Assembly: GCF_030125375.1 (NCBI RefSeq)
Contig: NZ_JASJUU010000003.1
Coordinates: forward strand, 14,247-78,246
Direction: 5' to 3'
Origin: Pseudoalteromonas umbrosa
GTDB taxonomy: Bacteria > Pseudomonadota > Gammaproteobacteria > Enterobacterales > Alteromonadaceae
Length of the DNA: 64,000 bases
Part shown: one piece after another, positions 46,531-55,796 of the stretch
How positions within the stretch are numbered: position 1 is the first letter of the stretch
Layout of the letters: each line of letters begins with the position of its first letter
Notes under the pieces: model-generated
Told to the model about the DNA's origin: nothing
Database searches by the model: none
What the model saw: the letters and a program-made list of their open reading frames with translations, nothing else
Program-made: the position numbers and the translations under genes

Positions 46531-47055
46531 CTAACGTTGTTCTTCAGGTGGAAGTTCCTTAATTTGTGCCATGCCTGAGCCTATTTCTAGAATTTGCCGG
46601 CCGAGGTAATTGCCCGGTGCATTCGATATCCACACTTTTATCAAGCCGTCTCGCTTCATGCCCACGATGAGGTAGGGTAATTTTCTGTCTTTATACTGAC
46701 CAGTTCTGCGGTCTATAAAAGGCTTCATCTCTTTTATAAACTCGTAGCCAGCTTTGTTATCTATTGTTGCCTCGCCTACCCTGAATAGGTCGGTTTCCAT
46801 GTCATACCATGCGACAACGACTTTGCTTGGAAAGTTGACTCCATCTACAAATGACAGGGCACCTGCATTTTTCCAGCAACACCCTATAGAACCAGCAGGT
46901 ACAGACCAAGCGTCATCAAATAGTACGGTGCCGACCATTAAGTCAGATTTATCTTCTGCGGCGATTCCAACACTCATTTCTTTGACTTGATAACGTGAAC
47001 TGCAGCCCATGATTAATAACAAGATACCAATTGAGATAATTATTCTTTCAGCCAC
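46531..47055 (-). CDS. DUF2931-like lipoprotein, probable Tle1 immunity protein (second copy)
   Basis: 174 residues from GTG 47055, with GGAAGGGG upstream. Lipobox LIMGC (Cys18), then SSRYQVKEMSVGIAAEDKSDLMVGTVLFDDAW. The stretch from GEATIDNKAGYEF to the stop is almost identical to the 45973-46497 copy, while the first third is closest to the 47090-47614 copy: a mosaic. Expected in the periplasm, anchored in the outer membrane by Ser after the cysteine. Confidence 0.68.
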   Translation of the reverse strand: MAERIIISIGILLLIMGCSSRYQVKEMSVGIAAEDKSDLMVGTVLFDDAWSVPAGSIGCCWKNAGALSFVDGVNFPSKVVVAWYDMETDLFRVGEATIDNKAGYEFIKEMKPFIDRRTGQYKDRKLPYLIVGMKRDGLIKVWISNAPGNYLGRQILEIGSGMAQIKELPPEEQR

Positions 47056-47089
47056 TCTATGCCCCTTCCTTGGAGTTTACTTTTTATCT

Positions 47090-47614
47090 CTAACGTTCGT
47101 CTTCAGGTGGAAGTTCCTTAATTTGTGCCATACCTGAGCCTATTTCTAGAATTTGTCGGCCAATAGCTTCCGATGATGAGTTTGATATCCATACTTTAAT
47201 TAAGCCGTTTCGCTTTATTCCGACAATGAGGTAGGGGGTGCTGTCATCAAAGTATTCTCCTGTAGAACGAACAATTACAGGCTTCATTTTTTGTATAAAC
47301 TCATATCCTGTTTTGTTATCTATTTGTGCTTCGCCTACCCAAAAGAGTTCAGTACTCAAGTCGTACCAAGCAATAACGACGGTATTCGGAAAGGGGGTAT
47401 CATATACAAAAGACAATGCTCCAGAGTCTTTCCAGCAACACCCTATTGCACCGGCTGGCACACTCCATGTCTCATCAAATGTGACTTCCCCTACCATAAG
47501 AATTGGCCCCTTTTCAGCGGCAACCCCTACGCTCATTTCTTCTACTTGATAACTTGAACTGCAGCCAATAAGTATGAAAAAGACACCAATGAAGATAATT
47601 ATTCTTTTCGCCAC
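47090..47614 (-). CDS. DUF2931-like lipoprotein, probable cognate immunity protein of the Tle1 effector (first copy)
   Basis: 174 residues. The GTG start (47614) lies inside the last codons of the effector gene, overlapping by 16 bases, with AGGAG 9 bases upstream inside the effector: the two are translationally coupled, the arrangement expected of a toxin and its cognate antidote. Lipobox LIGC (Cys18), then SSYQVEEMSVGVAAEKGPILMVGEVTFDETW. Its middle (VRSTGEYFDDSTPYLIVG) differs from the RRTGQYKDRKLPYLIVG shared by the other copies. Being first in line, it is the likeliest cognate partner. Confidence 0.72.
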   Translation of the reverse strand: MAKRIIIFIGVFFILIGCSSSYQVEEMSVGVAAEKGPILMVGEVTFDETWSVPAGAIGCCWKDSGALSFVYDTPFPNTVVIAWYDLSTELFWVGEAQIDNKTGYEFIQKMKPVIVRSTGEYFDDSTPYLIVGIKRNGLIKVWISNSSSEAIGRQILEIGSGMAQIKELPPEDER

Positions 47615-49689
47615 TGTGGATTGACTCCTATGTTATAAACCTGCCAACGCCCCTGACTGGATACGCAGTTGCTTGGGGTGTTATAAAAGATTTCCCGAAT
47701 ACCATTGTCGGCGACAAATTCTGCTTCATCTTCCACCGAGTACGCAATGGTGTCGACAAAGCCGGCATACTTATGACTATGGTGAATATAATATTGATAT
47801 AGCCACTGCCAATCTTGGCTGTTGACTCCGCCGCGCATAGCAGCCTCGACCGTCGATTTTAACTCATCGGGTAATTCATATTGATAAGTGCGTTTTCCAT
47901 TTCTTTGATAAATGCTCGAAAGCGTATCAATGGGTAAAAATGGCACGCCATATTTTACAGCCTCTGCATACATGGCGTGCAGTGCATAGTGGGGCAGTTG
48001 GTTATTAACTTGACGGTACCAACGGGGCTTATAGGTGGTAATCACGGTATTCTCAGGCCGTTTTTTAAGACGTTTATTTTGGTTTAATCCCGTGCCCATT
48101 TTTACAAAGGTAATGTCTATGCCTGGCCAATGATATTTTTGCTCGAGCTCCGCTTTTTTTGCGGCGAGGCGGGCATCATGATGTGGGTGTGATGGGTGCC
48201 CCTCTATATATTGCCTTGGGTATTTTATGGTGGTGCTGTGGTGGCTGTAGCCTCCGCCGACATCTGCATGGGCACCGGGCAGCGTAATCTCTTGTATATT
48301 GCTGGCGGTATTGCCATCTGGTGTTTTTAAGCTATGTAAGGGAAAGCTGTCGCGGCGCTCATCATAGGCAACGGGGTGGTAGACAAAACCGGCAGAGTGC
48401 TCGTTAATATCTAAATTGACCGGATAGTCTAGTTTTTGCTTGGCATAATACTCGTTGTGGTGATCGTCTCCATCCCCTCCAATGGAAGACACGGTATCAA
48501 AAGGCCCCAAAAACCGTATCATGGGGGTAATACCGCCCCAATAATTTGGGTTATCGCGGGTGATCTCATGGACTTGATTGACAAAGCAGCGCGCTGCGGT
48601 GGCTCCGCGGCTAAAGCCAAAGACGTCAATATGTACAAGTTTAACTAGGCCTGATAAAACAGTATTTGTATATTTCTTTAGATCATCTAGTCCACGCTTC
48701 ACCTTGTCATCAAAACTAAGTGCTAAGGCTAAGTCCATGGTGATATCACTTTTATTGTCTCGGGTACCAATGCCTTCAATGTATAACCTTCTAATAAATG
48801 CTTCATTTCTTGGGTACAACTCATATAACTTGGTGACATTGGTTGGCTCTTTGTCATCACCAATCACTTTATTATCATTGGTGCGGTTATTGCCGGTGCC
48901 ATCAAAAAAGAGCCCAAAGCTCGGTGGTTCACTGAGAAGGCGAAGTTTGACATGGCCTTCGCTGGTGACTTGGTGATCAAGTAGCTGCACACCACCGCGT
49001 TTACCTATATTGAGGGCTTTTAATTTATCTCGGTTTTTAAAGTCCTTGAATGCCATATTGGGGATCAATACTTGCTCAGGGACGCCGAGTATTTTGGCGC
49101 TGAGACTGTAATGGGTGTCATCTTCTAAGCGCGGAAAAAGCAGTTGATCTTGTGCAAGGCCATTATTGCTTCGAGACAAAACGGTTGGGGCCCCGCGCAT
49201 CACAATACTGACGGGGATTTTTCCTTCAATCGTCACAATAAGGCGTTGATCGTTTAAATCGGGTGACTGAGTGTAATCGACGGGCACATGGGCCTGTGTA
49301 TCTGGTGTAGCCGACGTGTCATGATAACTGAGTGCTCCAGCGCTGCCTTGCAGTGCTTGTGCTCTGGGCATCGCGGTAGCTTTTTTCAGTACAATGAGTT
49401 CATCTTTGGTGTTGGCGTGCTTGGCATGGGCAATTAATACATGACCTTTTTTTTCTTTTAAAACCAGTTGAGTATCATGGGTGCTTCTAAGTTCACGCCA
49501 TGTTTCTGGGGTTTTGATCACAACCCAACTGCTGGCATGGGGCTTAAGCGCTTGGCGAATATCTCCGGGTAGTTTGGTGGCTGAATAGAGCTCGGTCACC
49601 TGTTCGCCTTTAGGCTTGTCAAAGGCTTCTAGTTTTGTGATCAGATCTTCTATTTCTGATTGCGTATCAACGCGACTTTGCGCATACAT
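47599..49689 (-). CDS. Tle1-type (DUF2235) phospholipase effector
   Basis: 696 residues; AAGGA before the ATG. A long N-terminal region (1-250), with no signal peptide, precedes the DUF2235 alpha/beta hydrolase: PPSFGLFFDGTGNN (about 255-268), nucleophile elbow VFGFSRGATAARC (Ser360), Asp398 in FLGPFDTVSSIGG and His474 in LPGAHADVGGGY. These are the hallmarks of Tle1 lipases, which type VI secretion systems inject into rival bacteria and which cleave membrane phospholipids from the periplasm. No VgrG, PAAR, Hcp or other secretion gene lies in the window, so this is an orphan effector locus. The four lipoproteins downstream support the assignment. Loading is probably through the N-terminal region, but that is inference. 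Confidence 0.82.
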   Translation of the reverse strand: MYAQSRVDTQSEIEDLITKLEAFDKPKGEQVTELYSATKLPGDIRQALKPHASSWVVIKTPETWRELRSTHDTQLVLKEKKGHVLIAHAKHANTKDELIVLKKATAMPRAQALQGSAGALSYHDTSATPDTQAHVPVDYTQSPDLNDQRLIVTIEGKIPVSIVMRGAPTVLSRSNNGLAQDQLLFPRLEDDTHYSLSAKILGVPEQVLIPNMAFKDFKNRDKLKALNIGKRGGVQLLDHQVTSEGHVKLRLLSEPPSFGLFFDGTGNNRTNDNKVIGDDKEPTNVTKLYELYPRNEAFIRRLYIEGIGTRDNKSDITMDLALALSFDDKVKRGLDDLKKYTNTVLSGLVKLVHIDVFGFSRGATAARCFVNQVHEITRDNPNYWGGITPMIRFLGPFDTVSSIGGDGDDHHNEYYAKQKLDYPVNLDINEHSAGFVYHPVAYDERRDSFPLHSLKTPDGNTASNIQEITLPGAHADVGGGYSHHSTTIKYPRQYIEGHPSHPHHDARLAAKKAELEQKYHWPGIDITFVKMGTGLNQNKRLKKRPENTVITTYKPRWYRQVNNQLPHYALHAMYAEAVKYGVPFLPIDTLSSIYQRNGKRTYQYELPDELKSTVEAAMRGGVNSQDWQWLYQYYIHHSHKYAGFVDTIAYSVEDEAEFVADNGIREIFYNTPSNCVSSQGRWQVYNIGVNPQWRKE

Positions 49690-49870
49690 AACAATCCTTG
49701 TTAGCTAATGATTTAGTATTATGCTATCACCTGTTGGGGACGGCTGTAAATATTTTATAATATTTGTTAACTTCTGGTTTTTGGGTGCGGAAGTTTTATC
49801 CGCAGGTGTATTTTTATACGGCGGATTCAGGTACAGTCATGGTCTATGTATTATCAAGGAGATAGCCATC

Positions 49871-50671
49871 ATGACCCAGTTACCCATCTTTGTGGTTGAT
49901 GCATTCACAAATACGCAATTTAAAGGTAATTCTGCCGCGGTTGTGCCATTAGAAGCTTGGATAAGTGATGAACTCATGCAGCGTATTGCTGCTGAAAATA
50001 ATCTCTCAGAAACCGCCTTCTTAGTTAAAAATACGCCAAATAGCTATCAGATCCGTTGGTTCTCTCCGTTAACTGAAATTGCGTTTTGTGGCCATGCAAC
50101 CCTTGCCAGCGCATTTGTTTTGTTTAATCACCTTGGCGTCTCTGAGCGTGTCGAATTTACCACGCAAACGGTAGGTAGCTTAACTGTAACGCAAACGGCT
50201 GAGTCGAAGTTAGTTATGAACTTCCCGATGCAAATGCCTGAGCCTATATCAAACGTGCCAAGTACGCTGCTAACGGGCTTATCAATTACGCCAAGCCAAG
50301 TACTTAAAAATCGCCAAGCGTATTTTGTAATTTACGACAATGAAGTCGATGTGCATCAAGTGGCTTATGACGCGGCACAATTAAAGCAACTGGCGCCTTT
50401 GGATGTGGTAGTGAGTGCGCCGGGTTCTGAACATGATTTTGTTTCTCGGTATTTTTGGCCCGCGAATGGGGGCGAGGAAGATCCGGTTACCGGCTCAATT
50501 CATACCGGTCTTGCGCCGTTTTGGTCAAAGCGTTTTGATAAGCAAGTACTCAAAGCCTATCAAGCCTCAAAAAGGGGGGGAGATTTGGTGTGTGAGGTTG
50601 ATTTTAGTACTGAGCGAGTCACCATTACCGGTGAAGCTGTATTGTACTTACAAGGCCATATTTGGGTTTAG
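49871..50671 (+). CDS. PhzF-family isomerase/epimerase-like enzyme
   Basis: 266 residues from ATG 49871, chosen for the strong AGGAGAT upstream; the frame is open 50 codons further but without homology. Family marks: FVVDAFTNTQFKGNSAAVV at the start, active-site Glu in NNLSETAFLV, RWFSPLTEIAFCGHATLASA, and a second half with GGEEDPVTGSIHTGLAPFW. PhzF in phenazine synthesis is an isomerase; most homologues, including this one without phenazine genes nearby, have unknown substrates. A small membrane protein gene follows 40 bases on. Confidence 0.88.
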   Translation: MTQLPIFVVDAFTNTQFKGNSAAVVPLEAWISDELMQRIAAENNLSETAFLVKNTPNSYQIRWFSPLTEIAFCGHATLASAFVLFNHLGVSERVEFTTQTVGSLTVTQTAESKLVMNFPMQMPEPISNVPSTLLTGLSITPSQVLKNRQAYFVIYDNEVDVHQVAYDAAQLKQLAPLDVVVSAPGSEHDFVSRYFWPANGGEEDPVTGSIHTGLAPFWSKRFDKQVLKAYQASKRGGDLVCEVDFSTERVTITGEAVLYLQGHIWV

Positions 50672-50711
50672 CCTAACGTCTTATTTAAACGTGCTTTATT
50701 TGGAGTAGTGA

Positions 50712-51179
50712 ATGGATAAAAAGCAGAAGTTTGCGATATGGGGTTTAATTTTTGTTGCGCTGATGGCGGCTGTGACAGTGATTGCGCATATGTCATGTAT
50801 CTGGCTTGGGGAGGCCTGCTATCGAGCGCAATTAGCGCCAAAAGAGGTGGTGGAGTCTGCTAAAAATGGTACCTTGTTTGCGCCAATTGCCACGGTAGGC
50901 ATCTCGTTTTTGTTTGCTTTATGTGGTGCATATGCACTTGCAGGCGCAGGGCTCATTAAGCGCTTACCACTGACTTATATCGCACTGTGGGCCATTGGCG
51001 TGTTATGCACCTTACGGGGGATAGTTGGCATTGGCTTTAGCCTAGTTTATGTTGATATGGTAACGGTGTATTCTTTTGTCGCTACCATAATTTGGTTTAC
51101 CTGCGGGGTTATAACGTGCTTTGCCATCAAGTGGGTGCCGACATGTGCGCAGGCACCCAATAAGTCGGCACTGAACTAG
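50712..51179 (+). CDS. small four-helix membrane protein
   Basis: 155 residues with four hydrophobic segments (about 8-28, 55-80, 86-106 and 112-140) and a short polar tail. No family named with confidence; the layout resembles DUF3995-type membrane proteins. GGAGT precedes the ATG. It follows the PhzF-like gene closely and is probably cotranscribed. Confidence 0.5.
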   Translation: MDKKQKFAIWGLIFVALMAAVTVIAHMSCIWLGEACYRAQLAPKEVVESAKNGTLFAPIATVGISFLFALCGAYALAGAGLIKRLPLTYIALWAIGVLCTLRGIVGIGFSLVYVDMVTVYSFVATIIWFTCGVITCFAIKWVPTCAQAPNKSALN

Positions 51180-51180
51180 G

Positions 51181-52350
51181 TTACAGGTATTTGAGTAGCG
51201 GACTGTGATGGGTTCGCTTAATAGCCAAGTAATGTTTGCAAGGCACGTATAAAGCCAAGGTGATCCCAAGCCATGCGATATAAGCAAGTATTAAACTGGG
51301 TTCATAGCGACTTGGCCACTCCTCTGGTGTGCTGAAAAAGTGTATTGTTTGCCCATAGACAAGCCAGCTATAAGCTTGCGCGCTGAGGTTTATCGCAGGA
51401 ATGTGTAGCAGGTAATAAAATAGCGGAACGCCGCCTAAAATTTTAAACCCATCTAATAAGGTCAGTTTAAAGCCGCGATTTTGTAAATACTCTAAACAGG
51501 CCAAAATCAGTAAACCCGGACCTAAAGTCATTAACAGATAAACGAGCGACGGTGGATATTTGCTGTTATTCAGTAAAGACATGACGGACTCTGCGAAAGA
51601 CGCTTCAGGTGTAAATAAATTCGGCTCCCCATAAATATTGCCCAATTTGAGCAATACAAACAGTACCACAGCGAAAGTACCAAACAGTGCAAAGACCTTG
51701 TATCTATATTGCGCACTGAGCTGAAACAAATATCCGCAGCAGTACCCTAAAGACATGACGGAAAACCAAGGGATCAAGGGGTAAAGGGCAAGTACGTCAA
51801 CTTGCGTCGAAAAGGTCAATGTCGTCGGGCTATGTAAAATATGCCATAGCCACGCAAAGTCTTGTCCAAACCAGTTTATGATGGTTTGATCTGGTAAGGC
51901 GTTATGTGCACCGATCACCACAATTGACATAATGCAAATCCATGTCAGAGGCAAGTAAATCAGTGCAGCCAAAATAATCATTGACCAGCCAATGGCCCAG
52001 ATCACTTGTAAAAACACCACGTCATAACCAAACTGCCAACTAAAGTTGATCACGGTAAGCTCTAAAAAAATCAACCAAAGCCCTCGGCTGAGCAGATAGT
52101 TACGTACTTTTGTAGTTGAGCGCACTTTGTCTGCATATAAGTAAGCGCCTATGCCAGTTAAAAATATAAACAAAGGGGCGCAAAAGTGGGTTACCCAGCG
52201 GGTTAAAAACCATGCCAGTGTCGTCTGATCAAGATCTGTGGGTGAAAAGGGGGTTTCTGCCCAGTAGCGCCGAGTATGATCCAGCGCCATGAGCACAATA
52301 ATAAAGCCTCTCAGAATATCAAGAGAGTAGAGACGGTCAGTTTTAGCCAC
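51181..52350 (-). CDS. DUF1624 / HGSNAT-like acyltransferase-type membrane protein
   Basis: 389 residues from GTG 52350. About ten transmembrane helices. The N-terminal signature DRLYSLDILRGFIIVLMALDHTRRYW, with the conserved Asp-His pair, defines the family related to human heparan-alpha-glucosaminide N-acetyltransferase, which moves acetyl groups across a membrane onto sugars. Bacterial members are thought to modify envelope glycans; the substrate is unknown. The stop lies one base after the convergent membrane protein's stop. Confidence 0.85.
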   Translation of the reverse strand: MAKTDRLYSLDILRGFIIVLMALDHTRRYWAETPFSPTDLDQTTLAWFLTRWVTHFCAPLFIFLTGIGAYLYADKVRSTTKVRNYLLSRGLWLIFLELTVINFSWQFGYDVVFLQVIWAIGWSMIILAALIYLPLTWICIMSIVVIGAHNALPDQTIINWFGQDFAWLWHILHSPTTLTFSTQVDVLALYPLIPWFSVMSLGYCCGYLFQLSAQYRYKVFALFGTFAVVLFVLLKLGNIYGEPNLFTPEASFAESVMSLLNNSKYPPSLVYLLMTLGPGLLILACLEYLQNRGFKLTLLDGFKILGGVPLFYYLLHIPAINLSAQAYSWLVYGQTIHFFSTPEEWPSRYEPSLILAYIAWLGITLALYVPCKHYLAIKRTHHSPLLKYL

Positions 52351-52439
52351 GGCTTATTCTTTTGTGAATTTAATGTTAATTAAAATCTAGTTGTAAAATA
52401 AGACTATGGCCAGTTGCTTGATAAAAAAGATATATTTTT

Positions 52440-53411
52440 TTAGATATACGCAAGTTGCTCACGAAAAGCAGCAACGGATTTGCCAAAATGCCGTTTAAAC
52501 TGTTTTGCCAGTGCTTGCGGGTCTTGGTAGCCTACGTTCTGGGCAATATCCCCAAAGTGTTTATTTGAATAGACAAGTAGCTCTTTGGTTCTCTCCAATC
52601 TAAGCAAGCGAATATAGTCAAATGGTGTCATGCCGACCGAGGACTTAAAGCGTCGAATGAGTGTGCGCTCAGACATACATGCCAACTCAGCGAGTGCCTT
52701 GAGAGTGAATTGCGCACTGAGCTGTTTTTTTACATGGCATTGTACAGATTGCACAGCACTATCTTGATGCGCATCTAGGGCGCTGCTCATCATAAAGGCA
52801 GTTTGGCGAAGTTGTGGCTCAGGTATAGCAAGCCAACTCATGACTTTTTTAGCCGTATCTGCGCCGACTTGTTGTTTTATAAGCGCCAGCATAACGTACA
52901 TATAGCTATGAGCGGCGCCAGCGGTATATAGCTTTTGGTCGCAAAGATAAATGGGCGAGGTGTCTAGTTCTAAATGTGGGAAGTGACGGTTGAAAAAAGC
53001 TTCTAGCCACCAGCTTGCGGTGATCCGCTGTTTGTCTAATAGGCCTAGCGCTGCGGCATAGGCAACGCCACAGCAACCAGCAATCAGTGTGGGTGAGGTA
53101 AGGGGCTTTAATTTTTCACTTAGCAGCGGGGCATAACTATTTAGCTTTTGGCACTCCTGCCAAAGGCGTTTGTCGCCTTGGTATTGACTACCAATGATGA
53201 TCAACACATCAAAGTATTGTAAGTCCTTGAGTTGACAGTCAACCTTAAACGACAAGCCTTGGCTGCTGACAATGCTTTGCTCATTTAAAGAGACAATTTG
53301 CCATTGATAAAAGTGGGTCTGCATCACCTGATTAGCGACATTTAAAACATCAATGATCCCTGTTAACGCGCTTGCCATTACACCTTGTTGACATAACATT
53401 GCAACTTTCAT
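52440..53411 (-). CDS. GlxA-family AraC-type transcriptional regulator
   Basis: 323 residues; AAGGTGA precedes the ATG. Residues 1-190 form a DJ-1/PfpI-type domain (VAMLCQQGVMASALTGIIDVLNVAN, LIIIGSQYQGDK, LIAGCCGVAYAAALGLLDKQRITASWW, quoted in part), here a ligand sensor; residues about 225-320 are an AraC double helix-turn-helix (FTLKALAELACMSERTLIRRFK, then VGYQDPQALAKQFKRHFGKS). Ligand and targets unknown; the divergent MAPEG gene 95 bases away is the nearest candidate target. Confidence 0.87.
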   Translation of the reverse strand: MKVAMLCQQGVMASALTGIIDVLNVANQVMQTHFYQWQIVSLNEQSIVSSQGLSFKVDCQLKDLQYFDVLIIIGSQYQGDKRLWQECQKLNSYAPLLSEKLKPLTSPTLIAGCCGVAYAAALGLLDKQRITASWWLEAFFNRHFPHLELDTSPIYLCDQKLYTAGAAHSYMYVMLALIKQQVGADTAKKVMSWLAIPEPQLRQTAFMMSSALDAHQDSAVQSVQCHVKKQLSAQFTLKALAELACMSERTLIRRFKSSVGMTPFDYIRLLRLERTKELLVYSNKHFGDIAQNVGYQDPQALAKQFKRHFGKSVAAFREQLAYI

Positions 53412-53506
53412 GTCGCTTTCACCTTGTATCTTGTCATTAGTGACACTTTAGAGGGCTGTAGCGCTTCTGTAAAGTGGTTGCACATTCATTGAGTAAGGAA
53501 ATTTGT

Positions 53507-53923
53507 ATGTGGATCCAGTTCCCCATTATCGCTTTGGTACTTTTATTTTTATGGTTATGGCTTGCAACGGCCTGCTTACGCATAAAGGCAGTCCGGCGCG
53601 GCGAATTATCACTGCAAGCGGTCAATTTTGTGCTTAAAGATCAGATGGCAGAACGCACTCGGCTGTACGGCAATAGCTATGATAACCAGTATCAGCAACC
53701 TGTTTTGTTCATCTGTCTATTAGCGCTGTTACATATTGAATCTGTGGCAGGCACAGGTTGGTATCTTGTTGCGTTTATGTTTGTTGCTGCGCGTTATTGG
53801 CACTGCTATGAGCATATTCGTTCAACCAATATAAAGAGGCGAACAATGGCATTTGCACTTTCAAGTATCAGTTTGTTTGGCGGGTGGCTCGCTTGGTTTG
53901 CAAGTATGACTTTCACAGGATAA
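53507..53923 (+). CDS. MAPEG-family membrane protein
   Basis: 138 residues from ATG 53507, with AAGGAA upstream; an in-frame GTG at 53474 lacks a site. Four transmembrane helices. The family pattern is visible: an Arg-containing segment after helix 1 (RTRLYGNSYDNQYQQPVLF, with the conserved Asn-x-x-Gln/Glu) and ARYWHCYEHIRSTNIKRR in the third loop. MAPEG proteins include glutathione transferases and leukotriene synthases in eukaryotes; bacterial ones mostly have unknown roles. Confidence 0.7.
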   Translation: MWIQFPIIALVLLFLWLWLATACLRIKAVRRGELSLQAVNFVLKDQMAERTRLYGNSYDNQYQQPVLFICLLALLHIESVAGTGWYLVAFMFVAARYWHCYEHIRSTNIKRRTMAFALSSISLFGGWLAWFASMTFTG

Positions 53924-53941
53924 ATGCCTAGCTTGAAAACT

Positions 53942-53967
53942 AAAAAAGCAAGGCTGTGCCTTGCTTT
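53942..53967 (-). terminator. terminator of the esterase gene, possibly bidirectional
   Basis: AAAGCAAGGC, loop TGT, GCCTTGCTTT: perfect 10-bp stem. Read on the minus strand it ends in six T. On the plus strand it follows the MAPEG stop by 21 bases, with a weaker T tract. Confidence 0.8.
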
Positions 53968-54033
53968 GGTTGGTATCATAGTTTGCCACAAATTAACTGT
54001 TGTGGCTCAGCGAGAGTACTTTAATGGCTTGGG

Positions 54034-55503
54034 TTACTTTAACCACTCAATCATATTGGTCATCAAGGCTTGCGTTGCCACTAAACCATCTGGTCCACCG
54101 ACGTCACATAGGCCTAAACCACACCCATCAAAATGATGCTCGGCTTTTTCTAGTAAGTGCAGCTCGCTGCCGTCGCGGCATTGAACTTGAGCATATTGCT
54201 TTTCAAACACCAGCGTATTTGCTTGCGCAGGACCTGTAGCTATATTACCTGCTAGTGAATTACATAGTCTCAATGACTGACTTGGCGATACTATGGTGTC
54301 AGCCATACCATGGCTGATAAACATCTCTGGTGCTTGAGTCGGCGCCTGCTCAATGGCTTGTAATAAGCTATTGTTTACCACCACTGGCTCATTACCCGTT
54401 AAATCTTGCCAGTGAGCTTTGCCTGATAAAATGGCGATCATGCGTTCAATGTAACCATGTACATAAGTACCGTCTTGTACTTCTTTTAACTGATGAGCAA
54501 AATCGGCAACAGGGAACATGGGGGCGATTTTATCGACTTTATTAGGGAATTGCTGAGATAACCAAACGGCCATATGGCCACCTGCAGATTGTCCCGTAAT
54601 TCGCACTGATTTGTTGCTGGTGGTGTAGTTTACATTATTTGCTTGCACCCACAAAAATGCGTCGCGAATATCTTGTTTACTGTCCTCAATATTAACTTGG
54701 TTACAGGCAGGGCCTGCTTCTCGGTCTTCAACCAAGCGATAATATGGCATGTAAACCACAAATCCTGCATCTGTGAACTGTGCTAATTGTGCCTCTGCAG
54801 TTCGAGCTGTGTTAAGCCTTTCTAACCAGCCACCTCCGTGGATCATCATTATGGGCGTGGCATTATGGTTATTGGCATTTTTGTAAACACGCATTTCTAA
54901 GTGACACGTACCGCGCTCGTTAAAGGTGGTTTTATACGTGGTACGTTGCACAAGAGGGATCTCAGCAAAGTCTTGTGGTTTTGTGGTGATAGGTAAGGTC
55001 GCTGTGTAGCCTGGCATCCACGCATCCTGGACAAAGTTCAAATCTTTGCTGCTACCGTAGCGCTGTGCTTTGTAGTCAAATTCTCTTAAGCAAAACTCGG
55101 TGTTTGACTCATTTTTATATTCTATGGCCGTAGTGCACTGAGCATCAGTGTAATACCAGCTTCTCTGTGCCTGTGCGGTATTTACTTCGTTACATTGGCC
55201 ATCTTGGCTGTACAGTTTTGGTAATTGGCTAGCTGGCGGTTTACTTGCTACTGCCGCAAAGCAATAACTTGCACCAGTGACAATTCTTGCGATGTCTGCA
55301 GAGCCACTGTTAAGCATTTCTCTGAGCGCTGCGTCATGGTGTTTGAAATATCCCATTGATGCTTCTAAGGAAGGGTTACCATTAGTTGGTTTTCCTTGAA
55401 GGTAGTGAGTAAGTAGGACTTGTGGATCTGGAAATATTGATGCATTTGCAACGGCTGAAGCAGATAAAGCAAGGCAACCAATAAGGTTTGATAAGTGTTT
55501 CAT
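54034..55503 (-). CDS. secreted alpha/beta hydrolase (esterase/lipase-like)
   Basis: 489 residues from ATG 55503; AAGGA sits directly before an upstream ATG at 55509 and is correctly spaced only for 55503. A signal peptide ends around ASAVANA (about residue 20). An N-terminal region with several cysteines (about 75-160) precedes the hydrolase: oxyanion motif MMIHGGGWLERL, nucleophile elbow ITGQSAGGHMAVW, a late Asp (in GMADTIVSP) and a His near the C-terminus (in KAEHHFDGC). The HGGG form is that of carboxylesterase/hormone-sensitive-lipase-like enzymes. Likely exported; cysteine pairs suggest a disulphide-stabilised extracellular enzyme. Confidence 0.8.
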   Translation of the reverse strand: MKHLSNLIGCLALSASAVANASIFPDPQVLLTHYLQGKPTNGNPSLEASMGYFKHHDAALREMLNSGSADIARIVTGASYCFAAVASKPPASQLPKLYSQDGQCNEVNTAQAQRSWYYTDAQCTTAIEYKNESNTEFCLREFDYKAQRYGSSKDLNFVQDAWMPGYTATLPITTKPQDFAEIPLVQRTTYKTTFNERGTCHLEMRVYKNANNHNATPIMMIHGGGWLERLNTARTAEAQLAQFTDAGFVVYMPYYRLVEDREAGPACNQVNIEDSKQDIRDAFLWVQANNVNYTTSNKSVRITGQSAGGHMAVWLSQQFPNKVDKIAPMFPVADFAHQLKEVQDGTYVHGYIERMIAILSGKAHWQDLTGNEPVVVNNSLLQAIEQAPTQAPEMFISHGMADTIVSPSQSLRLCNSLAGNIATGPAQANTLVFEKQYAQVQCRDGSELHLLEKAEHHFDGCGLGLCDVGGPDGLVATQALMTNMIEWLK

Positions 55504-55796
55504 AGGCATTCCTTGTTGACATACTGCTTGTAAAGACGTGTTGTAAATTCAGATATTTAAAAGATTTTATAGATTATTTATTTTGTAAATTAATTTAACA
55601 TTACAAGCGGTGACTATTTATTTTAAAAGTGTAATTTACTGAATAATAGATGTTATTCAATGCTTCTCTAAATTTCATTAAAATGTCATTTTGGTAATTT
55701 TTTTGTGCTTAAAGTGTTATTTTTGGGTGTTTTTTATGTTTATATTAGATACGAATTTTTTGGGTACAAATTAAAACAAAAAGTAAGTAGCGATTT

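Larger units (their letters stand above)
45619..47614 (-). repeat. tandem array of four related lipoprotein genes (about 559-bp unit)
   Basis: The three full units begin 558-559 bp apart and include similar 28-35 base spacers (GGCATAGAGTGGC-like starts, AACGTT near the stops). The last unit is shortened to 327 coding bases. The 3' third of every unit is nearly identical in DNA, showing recent duplication or gene conversion. Confidence 0.88.

Noticed and set aside
49721..49870. 50-codon N-terminal extension of the PhzF-like protein
   Set aside because: The strong AGGAGAT site and the family start both point to ATG 49871.
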